Under the pieces are notes generated by a model. It did no database searches. It was not told the DNA's origin and worked only from the letters and a program-made list of their open reading frames with translations. 64,000 bases of DNA. Source: Streptomyces sp. CB02366 (lineage in GTDB: Bacteria > Actinomycetota > Actinomycetes > Streptomycetales > Streptomycetaceae). The position numbers and the translations under genes were made by a program. The DNA lies in the NCBI RefSeq assembly GCF_001905905.1, contig NZ_LIVT01000001.1:1191178-1255177 (forward strand), in the 5' to 3' direction. Below, one piece after another: positions 24,359 to 32,022 of this stretch. Every line of letters begins with the position of its first letter. Position 1 is the first letter of the stretch.

Positions 24359-26170
24359 ATGGGCGACGACGACGCCTGGTCCGGTGCGCTGCACCGGCTC
24401 TGGCAGGCCGCTTCGCGGGCCGAGGAGGTCGGCGCGCTGGCGGACGACGTCTACGCGCCGCTCCTCGCCACTCCCGGCGTCCACCTCGTCGTGGGCACCC
24501 GGTGGGACGAGGACGCGACCCTGCGGTACATGCGGGCCCTCCGCGCCGGGAGCGACACCCCGGTGATCGTCGCGGCGGCCCGCTCGATGCCGGGGGCCGC
24601 CGCCCGCGAACCCGACGGGGAGCCGGTCGTGGCCCGGACCGCCGTCGCCGACCTCGACGACGGGGCGTGGCCGGAGGCGGAGTTCCTGCGGCAGTCGCCG
24701 GGGGCCTCCGTCGTGGCGTGCACGTTCCGGCTCGACCGGCGCGGCTGGGCGGCCCTCAGCCTCGCCGTGGACCCCTCGGCCGACACGCAAGAGGTGGCCC
24801 GCCGCCTGGCGCAGGCCGTCGACGTCATCGTCGCCTGCCACACCGGCATCCTCCAGCGCGGCCGCGAGGCCCGCCGGGCCGCCTCCGACGCGCTGCTCGC
24901 CGAGGCGTCGCTCCAGATGGACTCGTCGCTCGACATCGAGGACACCCTCAGACGGGTGGCCCGGATAGCGGTCCCGGCCGTCGCGGAGGGGTGCCTCGTC
25001 CACCTGCTGCGCCAGGACGGGCCCGAGTTCGTCGCCGCCACCCACGTGGCCGTCCGGCAGCAGCGCGCGCTGGAGGCCGTGGGCCGCGACGACCCGTGGC
25101 TGGCTGCCCTGCTCGGCCGCCGCGGCGACGCCGACCAGGCGGTCTTCCTGAGCGGCGCCGCCCTCGAAGGTTCTCCGTTCGTCGCGTACGGGCCCGCCGG
25201 ACCGGGACCGGCCGACCAGCACCCCACGGTGGTCAGCGTCAGCACCCTGCGGGCCCGCGGCCGCGTCGTGGGCACCATCACCTTCGTCTACCAGCGCGCC
25301 GAGGACCGGCTGCCCGGCAGCGCCTTCCTCGACAGCCTCGCCTCCCGCGCCGCCCTCGCCATCGACAACGCCCTGCTGTACGAGATGCGCCGCCACGCCG
25401 TCCTCTCGCTCCAGGAGCACCTGCTCCCCTCGACGCTTCCGGCCACGCCGGGGTGGGACCTGTCGGCGAGCTACGAGGTCGGCGACCCGATGCTCGACGT
25501 CGGCGGCGACTTCTACGACGCCGTGGTCCGCCCCGACGGCAGCCTCGCCGTGCTCATCGGCGACGTCTGCGGGCGCGGCGCGGAGGCCGCCGCCCTCACC
25601 GGGCTGGCCCGGCACACCCTGCGCACCCTCCTGGAGGAGGGCACCGATCCGGGCACCGCCCTGAGCCGCCTCAACCGGGCGCTGCGCCAGGAGGGGGCGA
25701 GCCGCTTCCTCACCGCGGTCGTCGTGACGATGGCGCCCCGCCCCGACGGCACCGCCCTGCTCACCACGTGCAGTGCCGGCCACCCGCGCCCCCTGGTGCT
25801 CCGCGCGGACGGCTCCATCGGGGAGATCGTCTCCGGCGGCCTGCTCCTCGGCGTCCTGGACGACGTCGCGTACGAGAGCCACGAGGACTCCCTGGGCCCC
25901 GGCGACGCCCTCGTGCTGTTCACCGACGGGCTGACGGAGTCCCGGGAGGCGGACGGCACGTTCTTCGAGAGCGTCCTGCCGCAGCGCCTCTCGGCCCTGC
26001 GCGGCGGCGACGCCGCCCGCATCGCGGAGACCCTGGCCCGGCAGGCCAGGGCCTTCCGTGCCTCCGGGCAGGACGACATCGCCCTGCTCGTGGCCCGATG
26101 GAACGGCGTCCCGCCCTCCGACGGCCCCCATCTTCTGGAAACCCTGCTCGAACAGGCGGCGACGCGATGA
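24359..26170 (+). CDS. GAF-SpoIIE (PP2C-type) serine phosphatase
   Basis: This is a 603-residue cytoplasmic protein from ATG 24359. The N-terminal third resembles a sensory domain, and a GAF domain spans about 185-345 (LQMDSSLDIEDTLRRVARIAVP to ASRAALAIDNALL). A short helix RRHAVLSLQEHLLPSTLP links to the SpoIIE/PP2C catalytic domain (about 365-600). Metal-binding motifs are DVGGDFYD (about 380), GDVCGRG, LFTDGLTE and GQDDIALLV, so it should dephosphorylate Ser/Thr partners such as anti-anti-sigma factors. The stop overlaps the start of the response-regulator gene (ATGA), and a bacteriophytochrome faces the pair, suggesting a light- or redox-responsive phosphatase output. Confidence 0.88.
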   Translation: MGDDDAWSGALHRLWQAASRAEEVGALADDVYAPLLATPGVHLVVGTRWDEDATLRYMRALRAGSDTPVIVAAARSMPGAAAREPDGEPVVARTAVADLDDGAWPEAEFLRQSPGASVVACTFRLDRRGWAALSLAVDPSADTQEVARRLAQAVDVIVACHTGILQRGREARRAASDALLAEASLQMDSSLDIEDTLRRVARIAVPAVAEGCLVHLLRQDGPEFVAATHVAVRQQRALEAVGRDDPWLAALLGRRGDADQAVFLSGAALEGSPFVAYGPAGPGPADQHPTVVSVSTLRARGRVVGTITFVYQRAEDRLPGSAFLDSLASRAALAIDNALLYEMRRHAVLSLQEHLLPSTLPATPGWDLSASYEVGDPMLDVGGDFYDAVVRPDGSLAVLIGDVCGRGAEAAALTGLARHTLRTLLEEGTDPGTALSRLNRALRQEGASRFLTAVVVTMAPRPDGTALLTTCSAGHPRPLVLRADGSIGEIVSGGLLLGVLDDVAYESHEDSLGPGDALVLFTDGLTESREADGTFFESVLPQRLSALRGGDAARIAETLARQARAFRASGQDDIALLVARWNGVPPSDGPHLLETLLEQAATR

Positions 26171-26616
26171 CCGGTGACGGACTGATCCTGGTGGTCGAGG
26201 ACTCGGAGGAGGACACCGAGGCCATCCAACGCGCCCTGTCCCGCTCGCGCCCCCTGGTGGACCTGGAGTTCGCCCCGCGCAGCGAGGCGGTGCTCCCGCG
26301 CCTCCTGGACCCGGCCGCCCGGACCCCCGACCTGCTGCTCCTCGACCTCAACATGCCGGGTGTGAACGGCCTGACGCTGCTGTCGCAGCTGCGCGCCCAC
26401 TCCGCGTGCGCGTCGCTGACCGTGGTGGTCTTCACCTCCTCCACGGCCTCCGCCGAGGAGGACGCCTGCTACGCGGCGGGCGCGGACAGTTACATCTACA
26501 AGCCGGTCAACTTCGAGCTGTTCCGGACCGTCCTCCAGGGAGCGGTCGACTTCTGGCTGCCGCGCGGGGCGGCCGGCGGGGTCACCGACCCTCCTCGGAC
26601 TGCTCCCCCAGCGTGA
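26167..26616 (+). CDS. Single-domain response regulator (Rcp1-like)
   Basis: This 149-residue receiver protein starts at the ATG that overlaps the phosphatase stop. The receiver motifs are VVEDSEEDTEAI (acidic pocket), LLLLDLNMPGVNG (phosphoacceptor Asp, about residue 61), VVVFTSS (Thr/Ser switch) and DSYIYKPVN (conserved Lys). There is no output domain apart from a Pro-rich tail. Receivers of this CheY/Rcp1 type typically partner bacteriophytochrome kinases; the facing gene is one. Its 3' end overlaps that gene's 3' end by 35 bp on the other strand. Confidence 0.88.
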   Translation: MTGDGLILVVEDSEEDTEAIQRALSRSRPLVDLEFAPRSEAVLPRLLDPAARTPDLLLLDLNMPGVNGLTLLSQLRAHSACASLTVVVFTSSTASAEEDACYAAGADSYIYKPVNFELFRTVLQGAVDFWLPRGAAGGVTDPPRTAPPA

Positions 26617-29137
26617 ACCAGACGGCCGTGCCCGGCCCTCCGCCGCAGTCGGGGTCCGGTGCGGCGGCCGGGCTCTCCAGCCACAGGCGGCCCCCGTGCC
26701 GTTCCACGATCCGCTTGACCACGGCGAGGCCGACGCCCGAACCGCCGCCCCGCTCGTCGCGGCGGTGCAGCCGCCGGAACAGCTGGAGGACGTCCGCCTG
26801 CTGCCCGGCCGGGATGCCGATGCCGTTGTCCCGGACGACGAGGGCCGTCACCGTACCCGTGCCCGTACCCGTACCGGCGCCCGTGCCCGCGTCCGTGCCC
26901 GTACCCGTACCCGCGTCCGTACCCGCGTCCGCGCCCGTACCGGCGCCCGTGCCCGTGGTCGCGCCGCCGCCGCCCTCTCCGCGCGTACCGTCACCGGCCG
27001 GCGCCGGAACCCGTACCGCCTCGATCCACACCCGGCGCTCCCCCGTGCCCTCGTCCGCCGCGTACTTGGCCGCGTTCACGAGCAGGTTCTCCAGCACCTC
27101 GCGCAACCGCTCCCGGTCCGCCCGCAGCCGGGGCAGGGCCGCCGGGCGCACCAGCGTCACCCCGCGCTCGGCGAGCCGCCCCCCGGCCACCTCCAGGGCG
27201 TCGTCCAGCACCTCGTCCACCGACAGCGTCTCCCGCACCAGGCCCACCTGCCCCAGGCGGGAGAAGTGCAACAGGGAGTCCAGCAGCCCGTCCATGCGCT
27301 CCGCGAGCCGCCGTACGGTGGTCAGACGGCGCAGGGACGTCGCGTCCAGTACGGTTCCGGCGTCCTCGACGATGAACGCGGCGGCGTTGGAGATCCCCCG
27401 CAGCGGCTCCTTGAGGTCGTGGGCCGCCGCGTGCGCGAACGAGTCCAGGTCCTCGTTGGTCCGGGACAGCTCCGTGTTCCGCGCCTCCAGCTCCACCACC
27501 TGCCGCGACAGCACCCCCGACACCTCCCGCCACAGCTCGGCGGCGACCACCCGCTGGGCCGGGCTCCACGGGGCGCTCCGCCCCCGTACGGTCGCCCGGT
27601 AGACCGCCGCCGAACCGCGCGGGGTCAGCCGCTCGCCGCCCGGCCCCGTGCGCACCGGGCGGGCCGGGTCCGCGGCCCACTCCCGGGGTGCGGGCTGTTC
27701 GTGGCGCCACCAGGCCAGCAGGTCGCCGTCCCGGTTGAAGGGCAGGAAGAGGAGCCCGGCGGGCACGCCCCGCTCCTCGGCCCCCTCCGCCTCCTCCCGC
27801 TCCAGGCCCAGCACCTCGGGCAGCCGGTCGGTGCTCCACACCTCCCCGACCGGCGCCTCCCGGGCGAGCCGGTCCAGCAGCCCGGGCAGCGCCTCGGGCA
27901 CGGGGTCCCCCACCGTCAGTATCTCCGCTCCCCGCAGCAGTACCGCCCCGTCCGCGGCGAGCAGTTCGGCCATTCCGGAACCCGGGCGCATCAACGCGTC
28001 CGGCGCCAGGGAGGCCGAGCGGGCCAGCAACGTGGCGAGCGTCCGCCGGCTGCGGGCCAGCTCGTCCGCCTCCTCGCGCCCGGCGACGGCGGCCAGTTGC
28101 AGGGAGAGCGCGATCCCGAAGAACTCGCACGCCGCCCGCACTTCGGGCGTCAGCCGCGTCGGCTCGTCGCCGTGGCAGGCGATCAGCCCCCACAACTCCC
28201 CCTCGTGCAGCAGCGATACGGACATGGAGGAGGCCACCCCGATGTTGCGCAGGTACTCCAGGTGGTAGCCGGAGACCGTCCGCAGCACGGACGCCGACAG
28301 GTCCAGCGGCTGCCCCGTCTCCTCCCGCAGCTCGGGGACGAGCCCGGCCGTGCGGTCGTCCACGTCGCCGATGACCCGGATCCAGTTGCGGGCGTAGAGG
28401 CGGCGGGCCTGCGGCGGGATGTCGGTGGCCGGGAACCACAGCCCGAGCCACGGTTCGCGCCCCTCGTTGCGCGCCTCCGCGATCACCTGGCCGGGCCCGT
28501 CGCGGCCGTCGAAGCGGTACGCCACCACCCGGTCGTACCCGGTGAGCGCCTGGACCTCGCGGACCGCGGCCGTGCAGCACGCGGTGACGTCGGTCGCCCC
28601 CTGGAGTTTCTGCAGGGCCCGCCGCACTTTGGGGTAGAAGTTCTGGAACACGAACGGTCCGCCCGCGGGGCGGGGTTCGAACTCCAGGACCAGCAGGTCG
28701 CCGTTGCGGTGGACGGTCACGTCGTACGACCGGGGCCCGCCCCCGCCCTCCACCGTCAGGGGCAGCACGCCGGAGGAGGCGGTCACGTCCCGCGCCCCGG
28801 CGTCCGGGTCCGCGTCGGGCGAGGCGGGGTCCACCGCGGCCTCCAGGACCGATGTGCTCTCCCGGACCAGGGCCCACTGCTCGTCGCCGATCAGCTCCGT
28901 GACCGGGCGGCCCAGCAGCTCCCCGGCCTCCCGGCCCAGCACGTCCCCCGCGTTCCGGCTCACGGTGTCCACGACCGCGTCGTCCAGCCGCGCGGCGATC
29001 AGCGCCCCGTACGACTGGACGCCGCCCAGCAGGTGGATCGGCTCGCGCACGCACTGCGTGAGGTCGAACTCCTGGCTGACGTCGGCCTCGGCCTCGACCG
29101 CCCTCGGGGTCAGCCAACCCCGCACCTCATCGGACAC
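26582..29137 (-). CDS. Bacteriophytochrome-type histidine kinase
   Basis: This 851-residue photosensory kinase has the PAS-GAF-PHY-HisKA-HATPase order. Near the N-terminus LTQCVREPIHLLGGVQSYG keeps the biliverdin-binding Cys position (Cys29). The GAF domain carries FPATDIPPQARRLY (the PASDIP equivalent) and GYHLEYLRNIGVASSMSVS with the conserved His. The H-box is HAAAHDLKEPLRG (about residue 573), the N-box ENLLVNAAKY, then DNGIGIP and GSGVGLAVVKRIV. A low-complexity Gly-Thr-Asp-Ala insert (about 726-761) interrupts the ATPase domain between N-box and G1 box. Convergent with the response regulator. No heme oxygenase gene (biliverdin supply) is nearby. Confidence 0.88.
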   Translation of the reverse strand: MSDEVRGWLTPRAVEAEADVSQEFDLTQCVREPIHLLGGVQSYGALIAARLDDAVVDTVSRNAGDVLGREAGELLGRPVTELIGDEQWALVRESTSVLEAAVDPASPDADPDAGARDVTASSGVLPLTVEGGGGPRSYDVTVHRNGDLLVLEFEPRPAGGPFVFQNFYPKVRRALQKLQGATDVTACCTAAVREVQALTGYDRVVAYRFDGRDGPGQVIAEARNEGREPWLGLWFPATDIPPQARRLYARNWIRVIGDVDDRTAGLVPELREETGQPLDLSASVLRTVSGYHLEYLRNIGVASSMSVSLLHEGELWGLIACHGDEPTRLTPEVRAACEFFGIALSLQLAAVAGREEADELARSRRTLATLLARSASLAPDALMRPGSGMAELLAADGAVLLRGAEILTVGDPVPEALPGLLDRLAREAPVGEVWSTDRLPEVLGLEREEAEGAEERGVPAGLLFLPFNRDGDLLAWWRHEQPAPREWAADPARPVRTGPGGERLTPRGSAAVYRATVRGRSAPWSPAQRVVAAELWREVSGVLSRQVVELEARNTELSRTNEDLDSFAHAAAHDLKEPLRGISNAAAFIVEDAGTVLDATSLRRLTTVRRLAERMDGLLDSLLHFSRLGQVGLVRETLSVDEVLDDALEVAGGRLAERGVTLVRPAALPRLRADRERLREVLENLLVNAAKYAADEGTGERRVWIEAVRVPAPAGDGTRGEGGGGATTGTGAGTGADAGTDAGTGTGTDAGTGAGTGTGTGTVTALVVRDNGIGIPAGQQADVLQLFRRLHRRDERGGGSGVGLAVVKRIVERHGGRLWLESPAAAPDPDCGGGPGTAVWFTLGEQSEEGR
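26853..26960. repeat. Minisatellite inside the phytochrome-kinase gene
   Basis: Hexamer-based repeats (CCCGTA/CCCGTG/CCCGCG variants with GTC or GCG) span ~108 bp and encode the Gly-Thr/Ala-Gly/Asp-Ala tract. All units are multiples of 3 bp, so length changes keep the frame. Confidence 0.8.
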
Positions 29138-29447
29138 CGTCTGTTCTCCGTCCCTCGGGGTCAGCCCTTCCTACCATTCCGGTTCCGGGCGGCGGCGGCC
29201 GGCCGGGGCGGAAATCATCCGAGTATTCCCCGCGCCGGGGAAAACACCGGGAACCGACGCACGGATTCCTTTCCCTCTCCTTTCCGGCCCGCCCTTTCCC
29301 CGCCCCTTCCGGCAGGCTCTTCCTCCGGGAGATCCGCCAGGTGTGGGCCGCCCCTTCACGGGCACACGGAGGTCAGCGGAAATATCAAGGGCATATCGAT
29401 GGTCCGCCGCAGAGAACGAGCTGAGCGATGTCGCGAAAGGAGCCACA
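29138..29447. other. Intergenic region between divergent genes
   Basis: No gene is visible. The CCCTTTCC/TTCCC-rich stretch at 29265-29320 and the AT-richer 29380-29440 probably hold the promoters of the phytochrome kinase (minus) and the PRC-barrel gene (plus). AAAGGAG at 29436-29442 is the ribosome site of the latter. Confidence 0.4.
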
Positions 29448-29801
29448 ATGAGCGACTCCCTGTGGGGCTACCAGCCGTCGAGCGGTCATATCGCGGGCAG
29501 CGACCTGACCGGCTATTCGGTCGAGGCGACCGACGGCAGTATCGGAAAGGTCGACAAGCACTCCGACGAGGTGGGTTCGTCCTACCTGCTCGTGGACACC
29601 GGCGTCTGGATCTTCGGCAAGGACGTCCTGCTCCCCGCGGGCACGGTGAAGCGCATCGACCCCGAGGACCGGAAGGTCTACGTGGACCTCACCAAGGAGC
29701 AGGTCAAGGACTCCCCGGAGTTCGACCGGCACCAGCAGACCGAGGACCCGGCCTACCACGAGCAGCTGTCCGCGTACTACACGGCGTTCCGCGTCGTGTG
29801 A
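29448..29801 (+). CDS. PRC-barrel domain protein
   Basis: This is a 117-residue soluble protein from ATG 29448 with a strong AAAGGAG site. Residues ~20-80 form a PRC-barrel (DLTGYSVEATDGSIGKVDKHSDE, SYLLVDTG, KDVLLPAGTVKRID), followed by an acidic tail (DSPEFDRHQQTEDPAY, YYTAF). Proteins of this compact form are abundant in Streptomyces and often stress-linked, but no activity is established. It is transcribed away from the phytochrome kinase. Confidence 0.8.
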   Translation: MSDSLWGYQPSSGHIAGSDLTGYSVEATDGSIGKVDKHSDEVGSSYLLVDTGVWIFGKDVLLPAGTVKRIDPEDRKVYVDLTKEQVKDSPEFDRHQQTEDPAYHEQLSAYYTAFRVV

Positions 29802-29973
29802 TCCGGCGCGCTCCCACGAACGGCGGCGGGCCCGACCCCGAGGAGGGGCCGGCTCCGCCGTCCCGCGTGTTCGCCCCGGGGCGCCGGGCGCACGACCCGG
29901 CTCAGCCCTCCGGACGAGGCGGCGCTCCCGCCTCCCGTCGCGTCGCGTCGCGCCCGCGCCGGGCGCGTCCGCC

Positions 29974-30225
29974 TCAACGCGGGAGCTGGCTCTCCCTGTT
30001 GGCCTCCGCCACCCGGGCCCTGAGCACCACGCCCGGGGACGCCGGCCGTACCGCGTCGGACGGGCACTCCCACTCCGGTCCGCCCCCGGGCGGACGCAGC
30101 CGTACGTTCGTCCCCGCGCGGCCGACCACCCGGCCGACCCGGCCGTCCCGCGCGTCCACCGCGAACGCGCCCGCACCGGCCGCACCCGCCTCGGAAGCGC
30201 CCGGTGCGCATCCCTCACCCGTCAT
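29974..30225 (-). CDS. Small protein of the same family as 8162-8398
   Basis: The 83-residue protein shows AVDARDGRVGRVVGRAGTN, VRLRPPGGGPEWECPSD and AVRPAS, the same skeleton as the small gene beside the XRE-TPR regulator at 8162-8398. Its start (ATG 30225) overlaps the upstream stop by 11 bp, so it is coupled to the gene at 30215-30457. The family probably binds or assists another protein; the function is unknown. Confidence 0.7.
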   Translation of the reverse strand: MTGEGCAPGASEAGAAGAGAFAVDARDGRVGRVVGRAGTNVRLRPPGGGPEWECPSDAVRPASPGVVLRARVAEANRESQLPR

Positions 30226-30457
30226 GACCGCTCTCCTTCTCCGCCAGCACCTCGCACAGCCGCAGCGCGGTGTCGATGTTGCAGCGCCCCAGGTCGACCA
30301 GGGGCGTGGGCTCGTCGCCCGCGCACGAGACCGGATCGACCCGCAGGGACGGCAGCTTCACCCCGGCCCCCGCGAACCCCGCCTTCAACCGCTCCACGGC
30401 GTCCTCCGCCGTCCGCACCCGTTCGGCCGCCGCCCTGCGCCGCTCCATCGCTTCCAT
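30215..30457 (-). CDS. Small hypothetical protein, coupled to 29974-30225
   Basis: This is an 80-residue protein. The ATG at 30457 has GGAAGG 8 nt upstream and is preferred over an upstream in-frame ATG. It consists of an N-terminal basic amphipathic helix (ERRRAAAERVRTAEDAVERLKAGF), a beta segment (GVKLPSLRVDP) and a C-terminal helix (CNIDTALRLCEVLAEKE). It resembles small Streptomyces proteins encoded with the downstream family, but I cannot assign a function. Confidence 0.6.
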   Translation of the reverse strand: MEAMERRRAAAERVRTAEDAVERLKAGFAGAGVKLPSLRVDPVSCAGDEPTPLVDLGRCNIDTALRLCEVLAEKESGHDG

Positions 30458-30768
30458 GCCGCACACCTTCCACTCTGCGTGATGGACATGCATACCCAGC
30501 GTGTCCAACGCGCAGGTCGCCCGGAAGAGGCGCACTTCCGGCAACCTCCTCACCGCTACCGTCCGTCACCCTCTCCGGAGCGGCGCCCGGCCGGTCGCTC
30601 CCCGGCTCCCCGGGAAGGGCGCTTGGGAGCGCTCTCAGAGCCGTCCGCGCTCGGCGTTAGGCTGTAGGAGGTCAGGCGACGACACCGAGCACACGCACCG
30701 CCCCGCGCACCGCTGCGCACCCCGCACCCGCCCGCGTATCGCCGCCCCGTCGACAAGGAGCGACCGCA
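30458..30768. other. Intergenic region before the LacI-family gene
   Basis: This contains the CebR-like operator at 30624-30637 and the ribosome site AAGGAG at 30755-30760. No gene is visible. Confidence 0.5.
30624..30637. promoter_or_regulatory. CebR-like operator upstream of the LacI-family gene
   Basis: TGGGAGCGCTCTCA is a near-perfect 14-bp palindrome matching the sites at 34841-34866 and 35015-35030. Its place ~130 bp before the repressor start suggests autoregulation. Confidence 0.75.
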
Positions 30769-31812
30769 TTGCCCGAGCAGTCCCGCGGGCCCCGGCCCAC
30801 CCTGGAAGCCGTCGCCGCCCGCGCAGGGGTCTCCCGGGCCACCGTCTCCCGGGTCGTCAACGGGGGCGACGGCGTCCGCAAGCCGCTCGTGGACAAGGTG
30901 CTCCAGGCGGTCGAGGAGCTGGGGTACATCCCCAACCACGCGGCGCGGACCCTCGTCACCCGGCGCACCGGGGCGGTGGCCGTCGTCGTCGCGGAGCCCG
31001 AGACCCGGTTCTTCTCGGACCCCTTCTTCTCCCAGCAGATCCGCGGCATCAGCAAGGAGCTGACCGCCCACGACACCCAGCTCGTCCTGCTCCTGGTGGA
31101 GGGGCCCGGGGACTTCGACCGGATAGCGCGCTACCTGGCGGGCGGGCACGTCGACGGGGCGCTCGCCTTCTCCCTGCACACCGACGACCCGGTGCCCGCG
31201 ATCACCCGGCGGGCGGGCATTCCGGCGGTCTACGGGGGCCGGCCCAGCTGGACCGCCGACCCGGGCGACCAGGGCGTCCCGTACGTCGACGCGGACAACC
31301 GGGGCGGGGCGCGGCTGGCCGTGCGGCACCTGCGCGACCTGGGGCGCGAGCGCATCGCGCACATCGCCGGACCCGCCGACCAGACCTCCGCGACGGACCG
31401 CCTCGACGGCTACCGGGACGTGCTGCCGGACGCGGACCCCACACTCGTGGCGGACGGCGCGTTCACCGTGGAGAGCGGGGCGCGCGCCATGGCGGAGCTG
31501 CTGGAGCGCCACCCCGACCTGGACGCGGTGTTCGCCGCCAACGACCTGATGGCGTCGGGGGCGCTGCGGGTGCTGCGCGAGCGGGGGATCGCGGTGCCGG
31601 AACAGGTGGCGCTGGTGGGGTTCGACGACATGGACTCGGTGGCCGCGGAGACCGATCCGCCGCTGACGACCGTGGCCCAGGAGATCGAGGGCCAGGGGCG
31701 GCTGATGGCCCGGCTGCTGCTGCGCGCCCTGGACCGGGACCGTACGGGCGACGGCGAGGCCCCGGAGTCGGTGATCACCCCGACCACCCTGGTGCGCCGC
31801 GCCTCCGCCTGA
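30769..31812 (+). CDS. LacI-family (CebR-like) sugar-responsive repressor
   Basis: This is a 347-residue protein from TTG 30769 with AAGGAG 8 nt upstream. The N-terminal LacI helix-turn-helix reads TLEAVAARAGVSRATVSRVVNGG with the hinge GYIPNHAARTLV (about 10-65), followed by a periplasmic-binding-like effector domain ending EIEGQGRLMARLLLRAL. Operators with the core GAGCGCTC occur before its own gene, the GH81 gene and the ABC operon, so it very likely represses a beta-glucan utilisation regulon and is released by an oligosaccharide. CebR is the classical relative, and the GH81 enzyme here suggests laminari-oligosaccharides rather than cello-oligosaccharides. Confidence 0.9.
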   Translation: MPEQSRGPRPTLEAVAARAGVSRATVSRVVNGGDGVRKPLVDKVLQAVEELGYIPNHAARTLVTRRTGAVAVVVAEPETRFFSDPFFSQQIRGISKELTAHDTQLVLLLVEGPGDFDRIARYLAGGHVDGALAFSLHTDDPVPAITRRAGIPAVYGGRPSWTADPGDQGVPYVDADNRGGARLAVRHLRDLGRERIAHIAGPADQTSATDRLDGYRDVLPDADPTLVADGAFTVESGARAMAELLERHPDLDAVFAANDLMASGALRVLRERGIAVPEQVALVGFDDMDSVAAETDPPLTTVAQEIEGQGRLMARLLLRALDRDRTGDGEAPESVITPTTLVRRASA

Positions 31813-31877
31813 GGGGACCTCTACCTGAGGGGCCCCCGGGGGTGCGCCCCTGGCCGGGTGCGGCCCGGCGGACACGA

Positions 31878-31896
31878 GGGCGGCGGGCCGCCGCCC
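31878..31896 (+). terminator. Hairpin after the LacI-family gene
   Basis: GGGCGGCG-GGC-CGCCGCCC forms an 8-bp GC stem 66 bp after the stop. Confidence 0.55.
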
Positions 31897-31942
31897 TGAG
31901 GAGCCGGAGACCCGCCGCACCGATCGTGCCCGTACGTCGTCG

Positions 31943-32022
31943 TTCTACGCGTACGGGATGCCGTCCCGCACAGGATCTACACGTACGGGATCTACGCGTA
32001 GGGGGGCCTACGCGTACGGGAT
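31943..32022. repeat. Four short repeats copying the GH81 3' end
   Basis: CTACGCGTACGGGAT and close variants recur four times. The last copy is the C-terminal codons and stop of the GH81 gene (minus strand), so the tail of that gene has been tandemly duplicated into the intergenic region. Confidence 0.65.

Noticed and set aside
26696..30667. A 1323-codon plus-strand frame
   Set aside because: It is antisense to the phytochrome kinase and runs through intergenic DNA and other genes; no recognisable domain.
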